Below, piece by piece: positions 10,901-22,796 of a stretch of 60,000 bases of DNA; position 1 is the stretch's first letter; every line of letters starts with the position of its first letter. Source of the stretch: Membranipora membranacea (taxonomy: Eukaryota > Bryozoa > Gymnolaemata > Cheilostomatida > Membraniporidae); contig OU612075.1 of assembly GCA_914767715.1 (NCBI GenBank), positions 20,400,001-20,460,000 of the forward strand, in the 5' to 3' direction. The notes beneath the pieces are model-generated. The model did no database searches. It was not told where the DNA came from and saw nothing but the letters and a program-made list of their open reading frames with translations. A program made the translations under genes and the position numbers.

Positions 10901-13460
10901 CTGTGATCTGTCAAATTAGATGATGAACATTATCTATTAAAAATGTACACACCACCCGTAGCTTGGCAGATAAGATGTAAAGCAAATCTCCAAATCCATA
11001 CAAATAGTAAAATAATATTAGTAAAAAAAGATACTTTGATCAATTATTTTAGTAAAACTGACATCCCTCCATATAAATAAATAAGGGACAGTCCTTTACC
11101 TGGCAAAGTCTGAAAATTCAATGTTGTCTGCGAATATATTGACCAGAATCATTCTGTCACTTGATATCAGAGATGATGCTTGCTGGCCCTACCCCAACAG
11201 CAGCTCAATGTAAAATGAATTACACAAGGTCCCATTCCAGCAGGAGTATTCCAAATTTCACAACTTCCATTGTTTCAAATTTAATGTAGAGTTTTCCATA
11301 ACATGTGACGTTTGTTGTTGCCGTTCGGCCATGCTGAGTTCTTGGAAGTTTCCCAGGAGAAGTCGCTTGTTTATGTTTGAGGTTAATGGAGCGTAAATCC
11401 TTTCTTGACTTATTATTGATTAATTGGCCATTAATAACTCTAGTCAATTACAACTGTATCACTAACAGTCTAAAGTCCAGCTTATTCGTTATTCCGCTAT
11501 TACAGTATAAAATATTGAGGGATTCCCAAAAATCAGTTTTAGTAAGTAAAACAAAAGTTGTGTCATGCTATGAATTAGGCCATGGAATGACCAGCATGTG
11601 TAATTTTCAGGCAGGGGAGAAGGTGGAGAAGTTATCAAATATATTAGCATGAGGCATATATTGATGTTAATTGTGGAAGACCTCTACACGAGCGGAGCAA
11701 GGTCTAATTCTGGTTCTGTTATTTGGACCATTTTTATCATCAGCCGGGCTACTCAAGAGATGTAGTGACACTCAAACATAACTTACCTATAGGAAGCCGT
11801 AAGTTGCACTGTACCCATCGGAGTGGCCACATCACCAATATTTAGTCGTCGCTCCTTGTTTCCTAGATGGGAAGTGTTGGGCGTACCACTATATATCCGA
11901 TAACAGATGACAAACGAGTCAGCACCTTGGCTACGAGACAGTTTATATACAGGTACAGCCCGCGATATGCATATAAGAGACTTTAATAGCATTCCTAGCC
12001 TGGAGTATACAGTGTAGCTTATCTGCAATACAAAAGATGGAATAGAGGTAGTTTTGACCAGTTAAAATATGATGCAGGTGCAGAAAAATGACTAAAGTAA
12101 AACCTAGATATAGGCAAGAGCTATACCTTTTTGATTTTGACTGCTGATCATTAGGCTATCAATTGTGTAGCACAGATTTTTGAGCGATAACTTCTTGCAT
12201 TTAATTTTCATGATAGATCGCAATGATAAAACTAACACAAAAAATCTGACCAGATAGACCTGTTTGTATAAAGATAAGGCCAAACAGGGTTTTTTTCTCA
12301 CGCGTCGGACAAAATTTTCACGAAATCTTTTGTGCAAATTGGGATTCCCACGAATTCGTGAAACGTTGTATGATCACGATGCACGAATCCGAATAGTTTT
12401 TCACACAATGTTATCTGATTGGCTGTCTGATTTAATTGAAAAAGGATGATCAATATGTAGAGCTTCTCATTGATTTGGACTTGGTGCAAGAGGGAGAAGG
12501 AATACAATGACTTACGGGTATCAAATTGATCAATTATAAGGAGATGTTTGAGTCTAAGCATATTCAGAAGCTGAATCGCTGGACTGGTTGGTATAAACGG
12601 GGACTAACAGCTTCTCCTTGGTACATTTTTGATGTGTTTTTGATGTCATTTCATTGTCATGGTTCAGATTGGCTGAGGGGGATTACACCCATAAATCATT
12701 ACTACAAATTTCGGAGATGACAAAGCTGTGGAGCAGGTTGATATTAGAGCAGAATTTTGCAAGAAATTTGCACGAGTGTGGCGTGGTGCCAGAATAGTTC
12801 TTAGTCATTTGTTATCTTCACTTACCCTTGTGTTTTTACATTTGGCACTGGCAGTGTCCATGTTAGCTGACCAAACCTCCAAGACCATCGAATCGCCATC
12901 TCTAGTCTTCAGAGAGATCTCCAGATTTAAAGTGTGATCAGAGAGAATCTTTACCTCAGATAAAACTCGCCTTGTCTCTGTCAATATCTCATGATTATCT
13001 TCTATTCCTATGTTAAACTGTAAGGAATATGACAGTCATTTCACCATCTATCATTATTATACCACAACATATCAACATAAATAACACTGACCACAATAAG
13101 GCTTCTCCAACCAAATTCATTTGAAATGGAGATTTTTATTTAGACAATCTGCACCAGAAAGAACGCTCCATGAAATCTCACAAATAATGTCTTCATCATC
13201 AATCCAGTAAATGCTTTGAAGAAGGCCAGGTAGATATTTTCCTGGGATGCATGTAATACTCAGTGAGGATAAGCTTTAATCTAACCAGAGTTGACCACAC
13301 TTACCCAGTCCGAGCCGGCTGATACAGTACGACAGTGTGTATGTTTCCTTTCCCCGAGGCGAGATTGCACTATAATCTGCACAGCTTTGATTACAAAGAA
13401 CCTGATGTACTTGTCCAAATCTTTTTTGTCCTGTTGTGATACGAGGATGTTTGCTGCCAT
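7969..13460 (-). CDS. ATG13: Autophagy-related protein 13 (ULK1/Atg1 complex HORMA subunit)
   Basis: Nine exons in transcript order: 13305-13460, 12826-13017, 11787-12022, 11100-11159, 10782-10907, 9932-10168, 9332-9479, 8665-8793, 7969-8175; 1491 nt, 496 aa (human about 480-517). ATG13 bridges ULK1, FIP200 and ATG101 to start autophagosome formation in the cytosol. The HORMA domain (about residues 12-195) shows DLDKYIRFFVIKAVQIIVQSR, VEI-like LEISLKTRDGDSMVLEVW and ISYTVYSRLGMLLKSL. A Ser/Pro-rich linker follows (about 215-340), then FGAFAPRRAS. DEFVFVDL at residues 421-428 lies where the human LIR (core FVMI) sits and contains F-x-x-V and F-x-x-L cores, so LC3/GABARAP binding is likely. The acidic C-terminus (DLGKFYRSCQNRPDLQLF ... 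VEFDDFFNKM) matches the FIP200/ULK1-binding tail. The start ATG has A at -3 and G at +4. Exon 4 (20 codons, acceptor TCAAG) is the weakest call. Confidence 0.95.
9084..9122. repeat. AT-rich palindrome in an ATG13 intron
   Basis: TGATTTATA (9084-9092) pairs with TATAAATCA (9114-9122); the interior holds two copies of TACATGTA-type sequence. No function is evident. Confidence 0.45.
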
Positions 13461-15306
13461 TGTTGGGAATTTTGTAACATCCAGTAGACCTATATATTGA
13501 GGATTGACTCACATCTTCTTTTATGGTGTATCTGGAAGAAAAATTGTCAACCTATATTGAAATATGCTTAGAAATAAATCACTGATGCATTTTTCTTCTG
13601 TTCATACCATTGACTTATTAATAAGACCTAAAAACCATCTACAGCTACACACATCTCTTACAATTAAGTGCCTCAATGCTAAAGCTCTGTGCAGTGTACT
13701 GTCTAGGTTTGTAACCGAGTCTATGGTCCATTCAGAGTAAAATTAGGGACTTCTTTCCATAAATCCTTCACAGTTGAGAGCTTTGACGTAGGCCTATAAA
13801 GCAACTCACAAACAGCTTCGCAGTGGATGACAGATCTAGGCCTACATTTAACCAATATAAGTTGATCATCCATAGATAACCCACTGGCTCCCAAACTCGA
13901 AACTCAGGAAACAGGAATTTCACAACTGAACATTATTTTGTAATTGTGAACGAAACAAATTGTAACAAGATAAAACTTAGGCCTAAGTATGAACATTCAT
14001 ATTCCAATTATACCGACTAGAACTGAACTGAAGATGTCATGGTGTGTAGCAGAGTGACAGTTTGAAGCATGACTATACTAGTGAAATTGACAAATGCTGT
14101 CAGATTTTAATAAATTGTTCCATGTTGCGTTCAGTGACCGAATCAATCCTTATGCGTGCCATTTGACTGTTGGTACACAACTTCATTAAAATCTTCCCTT
14201 AGAAGGAATTTTGTCCTATGATGAGGCGGTTTGTACTGTGGATAGGAGAAATTCCTATGGTACTGCGCTTCAGATGAACAGCACGCATTCCTGTGAATCT
14301 ATGGCACTGCTCAAAACCACTGAAGTTTATATCACTGAAAATGATCATAAATCAGGAAGGCGCAACCTGCCTAGTTAAAATAAGGAGATCATTTTTAGCA
14401 TAGAATCAGTGGCCAGTCATGCTGAGGTTTTTCAAGATGGAGGCCTATAAGAATCTAGGCCTATATGTAATGGGGAGACGAATAGCCATTTCTATCCTCT
14501 TGATAACGCTTGGTTATTGATACTTGATGGTTCGTCTGCCTATGTAGGTATTGTCCGTAGGCCCCTTAGACATACATCAGATCATTTTGGCAAAATAAAG
14601 GCATGTTAGTCCCAGGGGCCCATGCTATCGCAACAACTACAAATGGATTGTAACTCATTCTAGTGGTGAAGGATGGAGGAAAGGATACAGTAGGCCTAAA
14701 GTGAGTGAAATTGAACCAAAAGTCTACTATATAACCTGGGTCTCCGACAAGTTTTGACTGGACCTAGCCGAATATTACCAGAGTAAACCTGGCATCAGTG
14801 TCCTGTGGATTGATTGAGGCAGGGAGGAAATTCTCCCTGATTGAGGCAGCATTAACTTTGACTAGAAACTTAGTAATGAAATATTTGATTTTTCATGGAA
14901 AGTAAGTAACCTACCAATATATTAACTATTCATGTATCTGTCATCCATATGTGTGTGAGTATAAATTGTTTCTTCCCTCTAAACCAGAACACTAAAGTAT
15001 TTAATGCAGTTTTATTTTCAATAGAACAAAGTTGACAGCTGAAATTTTGTAACCGGATGTTCCAATGTTTACATTTTAGATGCAACCCACAGAAAAATGT
15101 TTTATGTTGCTCAACGCTGTTATATTTGTTAAGTCACATTTGATTGGTTACTTGTTCATATCTTATTTACAAGCTACCAGGGAAACCACCTTGAAGCACT
15201 TGAGTTTCATTGTTGGACTTTTTTCAAGGTTCAAGTGCATGCGCTCAAGAATCCAGTTAGACACACTTCACAAGACAACAAGATAGCTCTACTCATGAAC
15301 TAATAA
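13461..15306. promoter_or_regulatory. Divergent intergenic region between ATG13 (-) and the IP3-receptor-like gene (+)
   Basis: About 1.85 kb separates two start codons on opposite strands, so both promoters should be here unless distant non-coding first exons exist. It contains five perfect TAGGCCTA octamers (13789, 13837, 13978, 14456, 14691) and one AGGCCTA (14441), plus a 120-bp MITE-like element (13607-13726). No TATA box or CpG-rich core is obvious. The promoter role is inferred from position only. Confidence 0.45.
13607..13726. mobile_element. 120-bp MITE-like deletion derivative of the 52.2-kb foldback family
   Basis: The left end CCATTGACTTATTAATAAG resembles the CCATAGACTTGATAATAAA start of the large element. 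The right part (CAATTAAGTGCCTCA, then CAGTGTACTGTCTAGGTTTG and GTCTATGG) closely follows that element's right end, including the order and spacing of its blocks. The internal part is missing. Flanking hexamers match poorly, so a target-site duplication is not convincing. Confidence 0.6.
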
Positions 15307-18300
15307 ATGTCTCAACAGGAAGCTGTTTGCATTGGAGACAGCATCTGCCTCTACTCTGAAGAGACAGATGGATATGTTTACTGTGTTCAGAGCAGGTACT
15401 TTCTTTCAATCAATTCATTAAAAGTAAATGGTAGCAAATCTTTCATATTCAGTAAGCCAATTTTACTTCCTTCAAAATATGTCAATTTCTACCCATGATG
15501 AACAATCAAATACAACGAAGCCTTGCGAATGCGAAGGGCAGTGTGTCCAACCTGGGGCGTAGTTGATCTGTGATGATGGTCAAGGAGTTAGACAGGTCTC
15601 TAGTCGTATACCCATTAATTGACTCAATGCTGTTTGAGTATACAGAAATGTTATGGAAGCAATAATTCATGATGACATCATAAAAACAGAACTAGAGCAA
15701 AAAAAAAGCTCTCTAGACGTGCAACAATAGTATTTATGTATCAAATCCGATACGGAAATTGGTTTGTCGCTCAGATTTCTACCACTTGCAATTATTTTTT
15801 GATTACCCTTGTCAGGATATATTGTAAAATTCTCGGTTAGACTCTTTATTCTGTTGCAAATATCGTGAGGTGTAATTGAAATGAAGGGGAAACTTTTCGA
15901 TGGGTCGATGGACAAGGTATTAAAATTAATTGACATCTAGTCACATTACGGATTAGCATAGCTTGGGTTCTCTAACCTGAGCGGTCTCAGGCTATTCAAT
16001 CATTTCCTAACGTATGATGCTTTGGCTGAGTGCTTACTACAACATTTGTTTTTCTCATTAACGTTTCAACTTATCAATCTTCTGAATATTTTATGAATGA
16101 GCCGCAGCATTCCTGTCCAGTTAGGTACTATGTTCATAAAAACAGGTCGAGCTTTCTTTCCCGCTCAGGTGAATACTGACCATCAAACAACTTATCATTG
16201 ACTGCTGAAAAAGCTTAGCAATCAGTATGATAAATGGGGTACTGAGGGAGTATGTCAGGGATCTAGCTTAGTATCAACCAATAATGTATGTGAACATTGC
16301 CACTCAGCAAAATGATTTTGGAAATTTGAAAAGTTGAAAAGTTGAGAGAAAGGGATTCCCTTATTATCTGATTATAATGTATCGTGTCGAGGCACATTCA
16401 GGAAGTGCACTGTTTTATCTACAGTACAGCTGACTGAGTTACATGAATGGGGAAATCAAGTAAAACATGCTTCCTCTGCATAGATAATTAGCATGCCAAG
16501 GGTTTTATTGATTTTTTATCTTTACCCTAACAAAAATAAGGATTCCCTTCAAAACATCGATATTTAAAAAAAGAACAGTATTTTGTATTTTAAGTCTGCT
16601 TTTTTTTGTTGCACAGGAAACATGTCCATCTAAAATATTCTTCACCATGCCCTAATGTATAGTGTGATTAATTCCATGACTTTTAGCTTTCTTTTTGCTC
16701 TTAATTCTTTTTATTCCAAGCAAAGGCTGGTATTTTCTTAAAAATTGGAAAGAATATTAGCTCGATCTACGCAGTTTATTTTGAGACTATAGTCTTTTTT
16801 AACTATGGCTAGAGATTGAATTACATCACTTTATGACCACTCTCCAATTCATTACAGTTGCTCTCTAAGACCATTTTGATTGGAAAACCGCAGCTTACTT
16901 GCGCAGATTATCGGGCCAATGACTTGTGTTTTTGTTTGCTCATTAAGTAATTTCATCTATGCTTTTATGTTTTAATTGACTTATCTATGGATTCTGGGCA
17001 TTCTCCCCGATCTGTCTACCCCAAGAGGAAACAGTCAATCTCATTAGTACCCTCTTAGATAAATATTTTTAGTCTTGTGAAGTACCCACTTCCTAGAAAT
17101 TCGGCTGAGCTCGCATACTCTGAAACAGTTTTATCAGACTCGAATTAAGAATATCCGATAAAAGCTGCATGCAGTCACTCTGATGAGATGTACCTTTAAT
17201 AGACTGGGGTTATTGATAAAGTCTTGAACAGCAGCTGCTTATATGTATCTGTATGTATAAGTCCAGGGTTTTAATGCTGCCGATAGATATACCAGTCCAA
17301 TGTCAAGAAGTTAGGAAAATGATACCGGTAGCTATTATTGGATATTAGTAATTGCATTCTACTACAAATTAATCACCAGCGAATATATTACAGTGTTCCA
17401 CAAACATACTAAGTGCCAGTCCCATCCATGTATGTTATCGGTTGACAATAAATTTTCATTTATTTCTGAACTAAAAGAATTCTGGTTTTTCAAGCCTAGT
17501 CCCAGACCAGAATGAAAGAAATGGCTTGTTTCTAGGAAATGGCACAAGGTGCAATAGAGTGCGATGAACTTCAACAACTCAAGATTTTAGTATTTATGAC
17601 AGCACAAGTTTGTTTGAGGGTATGGATTACATTCTCAGAATGTTTACTACTTTCATTGAGGTGGATTTCTATTTTGTTCAATTTCTAAGTATTTCATTGT
17701 TTTTCCAGCATTCTTATAAATATTGCTCAACATATAAACAAAAGACAGATTAAAAACTAAAATTTTATATCTTACTCAACCATTGCATTGTTACTTTTGA
17801 ACATGATCTGTAAGCTTGTATTACGACATCAGAAATAAAATAAACCCATTCACCAGAGGGGAACACAATTCAAGTCAGCAATATGACCTTAAGATTTGGT
17901 TTTGACATCTAAAATAGTTCACAATGGAGAATGTGACAGGACTTTTGCTTTTCTCAGAAACAAAAATTTTTATTGAAACAATCTCAGAAAGATTGATCAC
18001 ACCTTTAAGACGGTTGATGGTATTTTTATATCACACCACAGTCCTTTGTGATGGGAGCCACATTAAAGAAGGGTTAGCTGTCAGACTGGTTTCTCGTTCG
18101 TGTAACTGTTGCCTCACATGTACCATCTCTATGTTTCATCTCTAAGGAATGCTGTACTTTTACAGTGTACACAAAAGAATTCATCATATAGAAAGACTTG
18201 TTATCCTATCAGAGGTGATAATGGGTTTATGATTGAGATTCAATTTACAATATGAGATTTTAGTTATGACATGGTATATGTGAGATGCTGTTTATGTTGG

Positions 18301-21300
18301 CAGTGCTGTCTCTCTCTGCCTGTTCTAGTACAATGTGTCTAGGTGTGATAATAATATTAGCATTGTCTACAGTCCAATATGTCACATCCTTGCTTCATTA
18401 TCATTACTGGCTTAGGCTTAGAAAAATTGATAGGGAGGCAGGAACCCTGAAATGCTGAGGTTCTTTGGGGCATTGTAAGCTTTCTCTAGATTGGTCTGGG
18501 TAGAAGTCCAGCCACCTAAGCATTCAAGTGTGTATGGAAGTCAAAACGATCCCGTATTTGACTGATTCTGACATGAGTTTAGCAATTACGTTGCTGTTTT
18601 GAGGCCACTTCATCTAGCTTTCTGGGGAGGCATCTTATAAATCTTTAGAATGCCTTTCTTTATCCTATTTTGTCTTTTCTGTTACAGCGATGTTTTCTCA
18701 GAGGTGGCAGTCGGCACAAGACAAGATAAGCTGAAGCCTCTTGTTCCTGATCCACAAGGTGAATATCTGTAGTCCAAGGTCGTTGCTTTGAAATTAAGAC
18801 TGGGTGACTGCGAACCCTCATCGCCAGTGCTATGTAGTCCGGCAGACCCGCGACTGGTGAATTGTATAATTATGCTCACCACTAACCATTTACTGAACCA
18901 AGCAGGATATGCTCCCTGGATTAGTGATAGGTTCTGCTGTACCCCGCCAATTGTGCTGAGACTGTAATTTAAACCCAACCTGGATCCTAAACAATTGATG
19001 TTATCTTACGCAACTCATACGAGATCTTAACCCTTTAAACTTAGATACCCAGGCTATAATAGGGACACAGAGTATTATTTATTCTTCTAAATTATATGTT
19101 TTTGTCCACTTACCATGTGCATGTACCACTGTGATATTGATATGTTGGCCGTAATTATGTGTGCAGTGCATGTGCGTCAAGCCATCAATTTGTAAGGTGA
19201 CCTGTCTGTTAGTTAGAAAGTTCACAGTTTGCTGCATACCAGGAGTTAACTGCATAGATCTAACACTGATGAGATGAGATTGTCATACCAAGAAGTCACT
19301 CATTCTGAATACCCCATGTCCTCAATTTACTTAATTAGTATTTCTGCAATCTCTACTTGGTCCTGTCCCAACGTATCATTCTCACCTTGATTCATTGCTT
19401 TGATGAAATCTGCATATCTTACATGGACAGTTTCTATACAGTATTAATAAGCGAGTTGCTCAACTGATAATTACTATTTTTGTCCTACAGTGGTCAGCTT
19501 CGCTGTTTGTGTGGCTAACAGATACAAGCAGAACAAGACGCTAAGAAAACTCCAAACTAAGAAAGCGAGTCTACAGAGTAGTTATGCCTTCGAAAGTGCA
19601 ATATCACAGGCCAAGGTATGACATGTAACCATATCATCCTCAAGAGTTTGCCGCTGATTTGAATTGTCCGAATAGAAGTTTGAGTCAGCAAGCACTGGCT
19701 GCAGTCTCCCCTAGCAGAGAATATGTATTTTTAGATCCATTACCACATTTATGATAAATAATGAAAATACACAAAGCCTTGGCTTTATAGTTTGGGTAAT
19801 AATGCTCCATTTTCTCAAGATGGTCAATGAATGACCTGGCTGGTAATTTTCGGATTAGGCAGCATGCTGTTTACTTTGACGAGTTCAGGCGCTCTTGTTC
19901 CAGCTAAGAAGATATAGAGACTGCATATCCATTGTATTAATATTGAATTTTGCTATGGTTGCTGTAGTTATCAGCCAAGGCCGAGAATGAAGACAATGTG
20001 GTGGAAATGAAAAGACAGTCTGGAAAGAAACTTCTGTATGGACAAGTGATTCAGGTAATGTTAGGCTCCGAGCAATATGAGATGCATTACCCTATGTGAT
20101 GTTGATAAGAAACTTGCTTTTTAGCCATTATGGCTTTCGCCTGCCGTTGCCGGCTACACTTTCCGGAGAGGCAGATACGGATACTGCGTGCACGCACACA
20201 TTAGACTTCCTGTATCTATGATCCTGGCTAGGATGAATGGCTTGACAGTGCCAAATCAGAATTTACTTCCGAGGCCGGGAATAAAACCTGGATCATAAGA
20301 TTACAAGTGCTTACCTTTAACCGTCAGGCCACTCCTGGTTCCTTTGAAAAGAACTGTGTTTAAGTATCAGTGAAAATCATCTTGATTGACTAATGGATAC
20401 TTTATGGTATGTATCCAGGGTTTGAGATATAACCCTACGCTGTCGCACAGCCTGCTGTGTTCTCAGATCAGGGAGTTTAAGACAAACTGGTTGTCCCATA
20501 CTCCCTGTTCAGATAAACCAGGGAATTCTCCCTGGATAAAAAAGCGGGAATTGTCAATACATCCAAACCACTAATACTTTTGTCCTTCGCCACTTGGCTA
20601 TATATCTGGTCTTCCATGAGACTTAATATTTGATGAGAACTCTGTATATTCTGTATAAAGTCTGTCCCCTCAGCTGACAACATTTGACTTTCTCTCTGTT
20701 TACAGCTGCGGCATGAGTTTACAAGGAAGTACATCCACGCCAGTACAACACTGACCTCTCGATCTGAATCTAACAACATGCTCGTATGTATTAAGTCTAT
20801 TGGCTAAGATCAAAGTGTCACTGCCAATGGCCGATTAGTGCCAGTTCAGGTTTGGCAGCTCGCTTCACACCCATGATTAGGAGGTCTTCTACGGCCTCAC
20901 CTCTAGGATGCATTCTAGTTTTCTAGGATGTATCACATTCTCAGTATGAGGATTTAGGGCACCTTGCATCCCTCTTTAGGGGCAGCCCAATCTTCTGTTT
21001 CTTACTAAACAGCAAGTGATCCAGTCATTGTCTAGACTGTGTGTCCAATGTGTTATATTGGTGGCGCATTAGGTGCCACCATAAACATAATATAATATAT
21101 ATAATAACTATATGTTTATGGGCGCCACCAATGCAGCCTACCTAACATGTCGGTCAGTCAACCACCTTACAACAATCCGGTACAACCAGGTGGTGTCCAG
21201 GACGGTGTTTTTAAATTTTGGAATGCCTATTGTTTACCACCTGGCTGATCATTAGCTTTGATATCTACTCACCCCCTTACCTGCATACTTACGGACACCT

Positions 21301-22796
21301 ATAATCAGGCTGGTAAGCTTTGAAAGCTTCCTGTTTAACTCTGTACTAAGACTTAGATAGGAAGCTAATTTAGCAAAGGTATCAATTATTGTTCAAGAGT
21401 AGGACACTCAAATGAGGCCAGACAAACTCCAAAGCTTTGTATGTCAGGTGGATTTGTTAAATTGAAAATCGATATATATGATATACTTGCTACTATACAC
21501 AGATATGGTCAGCAGCAAAAAATTATTTTTAGTCTGAAAGCTTTTCTGCCTTACAGATATAAGACCCTGATTTTTTTCGCCAGGTGCTAGAGGCTGCTCC
21601 AAGGTATCCACGTGTCAGCACACGAAAAGTACAAAAAAATCTTTGTAAACCTGTATACACTTTTTGCTGCGTCACTGTTTGCTTACAATGATATACTTAT
21701 ACTCCTGTAGATTGAGCTGCTGTCATATAACGCTAAACATGCACAGTTCAGAGTGATGCCCAGATACAAGGTCAAGGCTGAAGGTGACGTGGTGAGTAAC
21801 TGAGCATCCAATGAAGATAAAAATGCAAGTCAACATAGACCTATCACTGAACAGGAATGTTGTAAAAATCATCTTGGTCATGCTTATTATTTCAGTGTGA
21901 CTCTCTTTCGTTGGTGTAACTACATTGCCCTTTATCCATAAAATAGTGGAGTTTCTGATTGGTTTTGAAAAATACATCTTGAGTTTTTGTTTTTAAGCCG
22001 ACTGCTCTTAGCCGTAATGCCCTGCCGCAACCTTTGCTGTCCATTGATGCTGAAAAATTTGTTGTATGAAGAGATTAAAGTTGTTTCAAATAAAAGCACT
22101 CAGTGAGGTGAAATTCCTTGTTCAACCACCGAACTTGTTATCCACAATTAGTTTGCTGTTGATTTCAATTTCTGCTTGACGACATCGGAAATAATTGTAT
22201 TTTATTAATATAGTATTACAGCATATTTAAAGTTCCAGTATGTATTGATGCAGCCCTTTTCATTAAAACCCACTTGCTCGCTAATAAGGTAAACTATGCA
22301 AACATGAATATTGGCATTCATTGTAATCTCTATTCATAGTCATGCATATCAGTGAAGCAGGTAGCAACAAAAACATCAACATGACTCCATTACTGTCAAA
22401 CAAACTGGAAATCCCAATACTCCAATCATAGTTATTCAAATTTTGGCCCTATTTTTGTATTATATGGGCCTGTGACCACAGATGTTCAGAGCAAACAGGG
22501 CTAATGACTACATTTCACTGGTTGCTGCAGGAAGTTTGAGACAGACTTCATGGTCACTGCATCAAATGCTCTACTGGGGTCCTCACTATCAGTGCCCACT
22601 ACCTAACAGGATCTTTTGTCTTATTTTTCAGGTATTCATCGGTGACCAAGTAGTATTTGAGTCTATAAAGTCACCTGGACAGTACTTACATGTGTCAAGG
22701 GCTCTCTTCCCACCTTCCTTTGTATACTCAGACTCTCATGAACTCGGGCTATCAGTCAGACAGTCCGGATTCTCAATCACTCGTCAAAAGAAACCC
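15307..22796 (+). CDS. IP3R-like gene, exons 1-7: N-terminal (suppressor) beta-trefoil
   Basis: Exons 15307-15395, 18688-18758, 19491-19615, 19968-20054, 20706-20783, 21711-21791, 22632-22796, residues 1-232. In order they show VCIGDSICLYSEETDGYV, VVSFAVCVANRYKQNKTLRK, GKKLLYGQVIQ, LRHEFTRKYIHAS and GDVVFIGDQVVFESIKSPGQ. These match the human blocks [48 protein letters not shown] and GDKVVLNPVNAGQPLH. Exon 1/2 joins as AG+C (Ser). The ATG context is weak (T at -3), with a two-codon uORF (ATG AAC TAA) at about 15295. Confidence 0.85.

Noticed and set aside
15080-15286. Upstream 68-codon open frame before the IP3R-like start
   Set aside because: It ends before 15307, is separated by stops from the main frame and has no similarity to IP3R N-termini.
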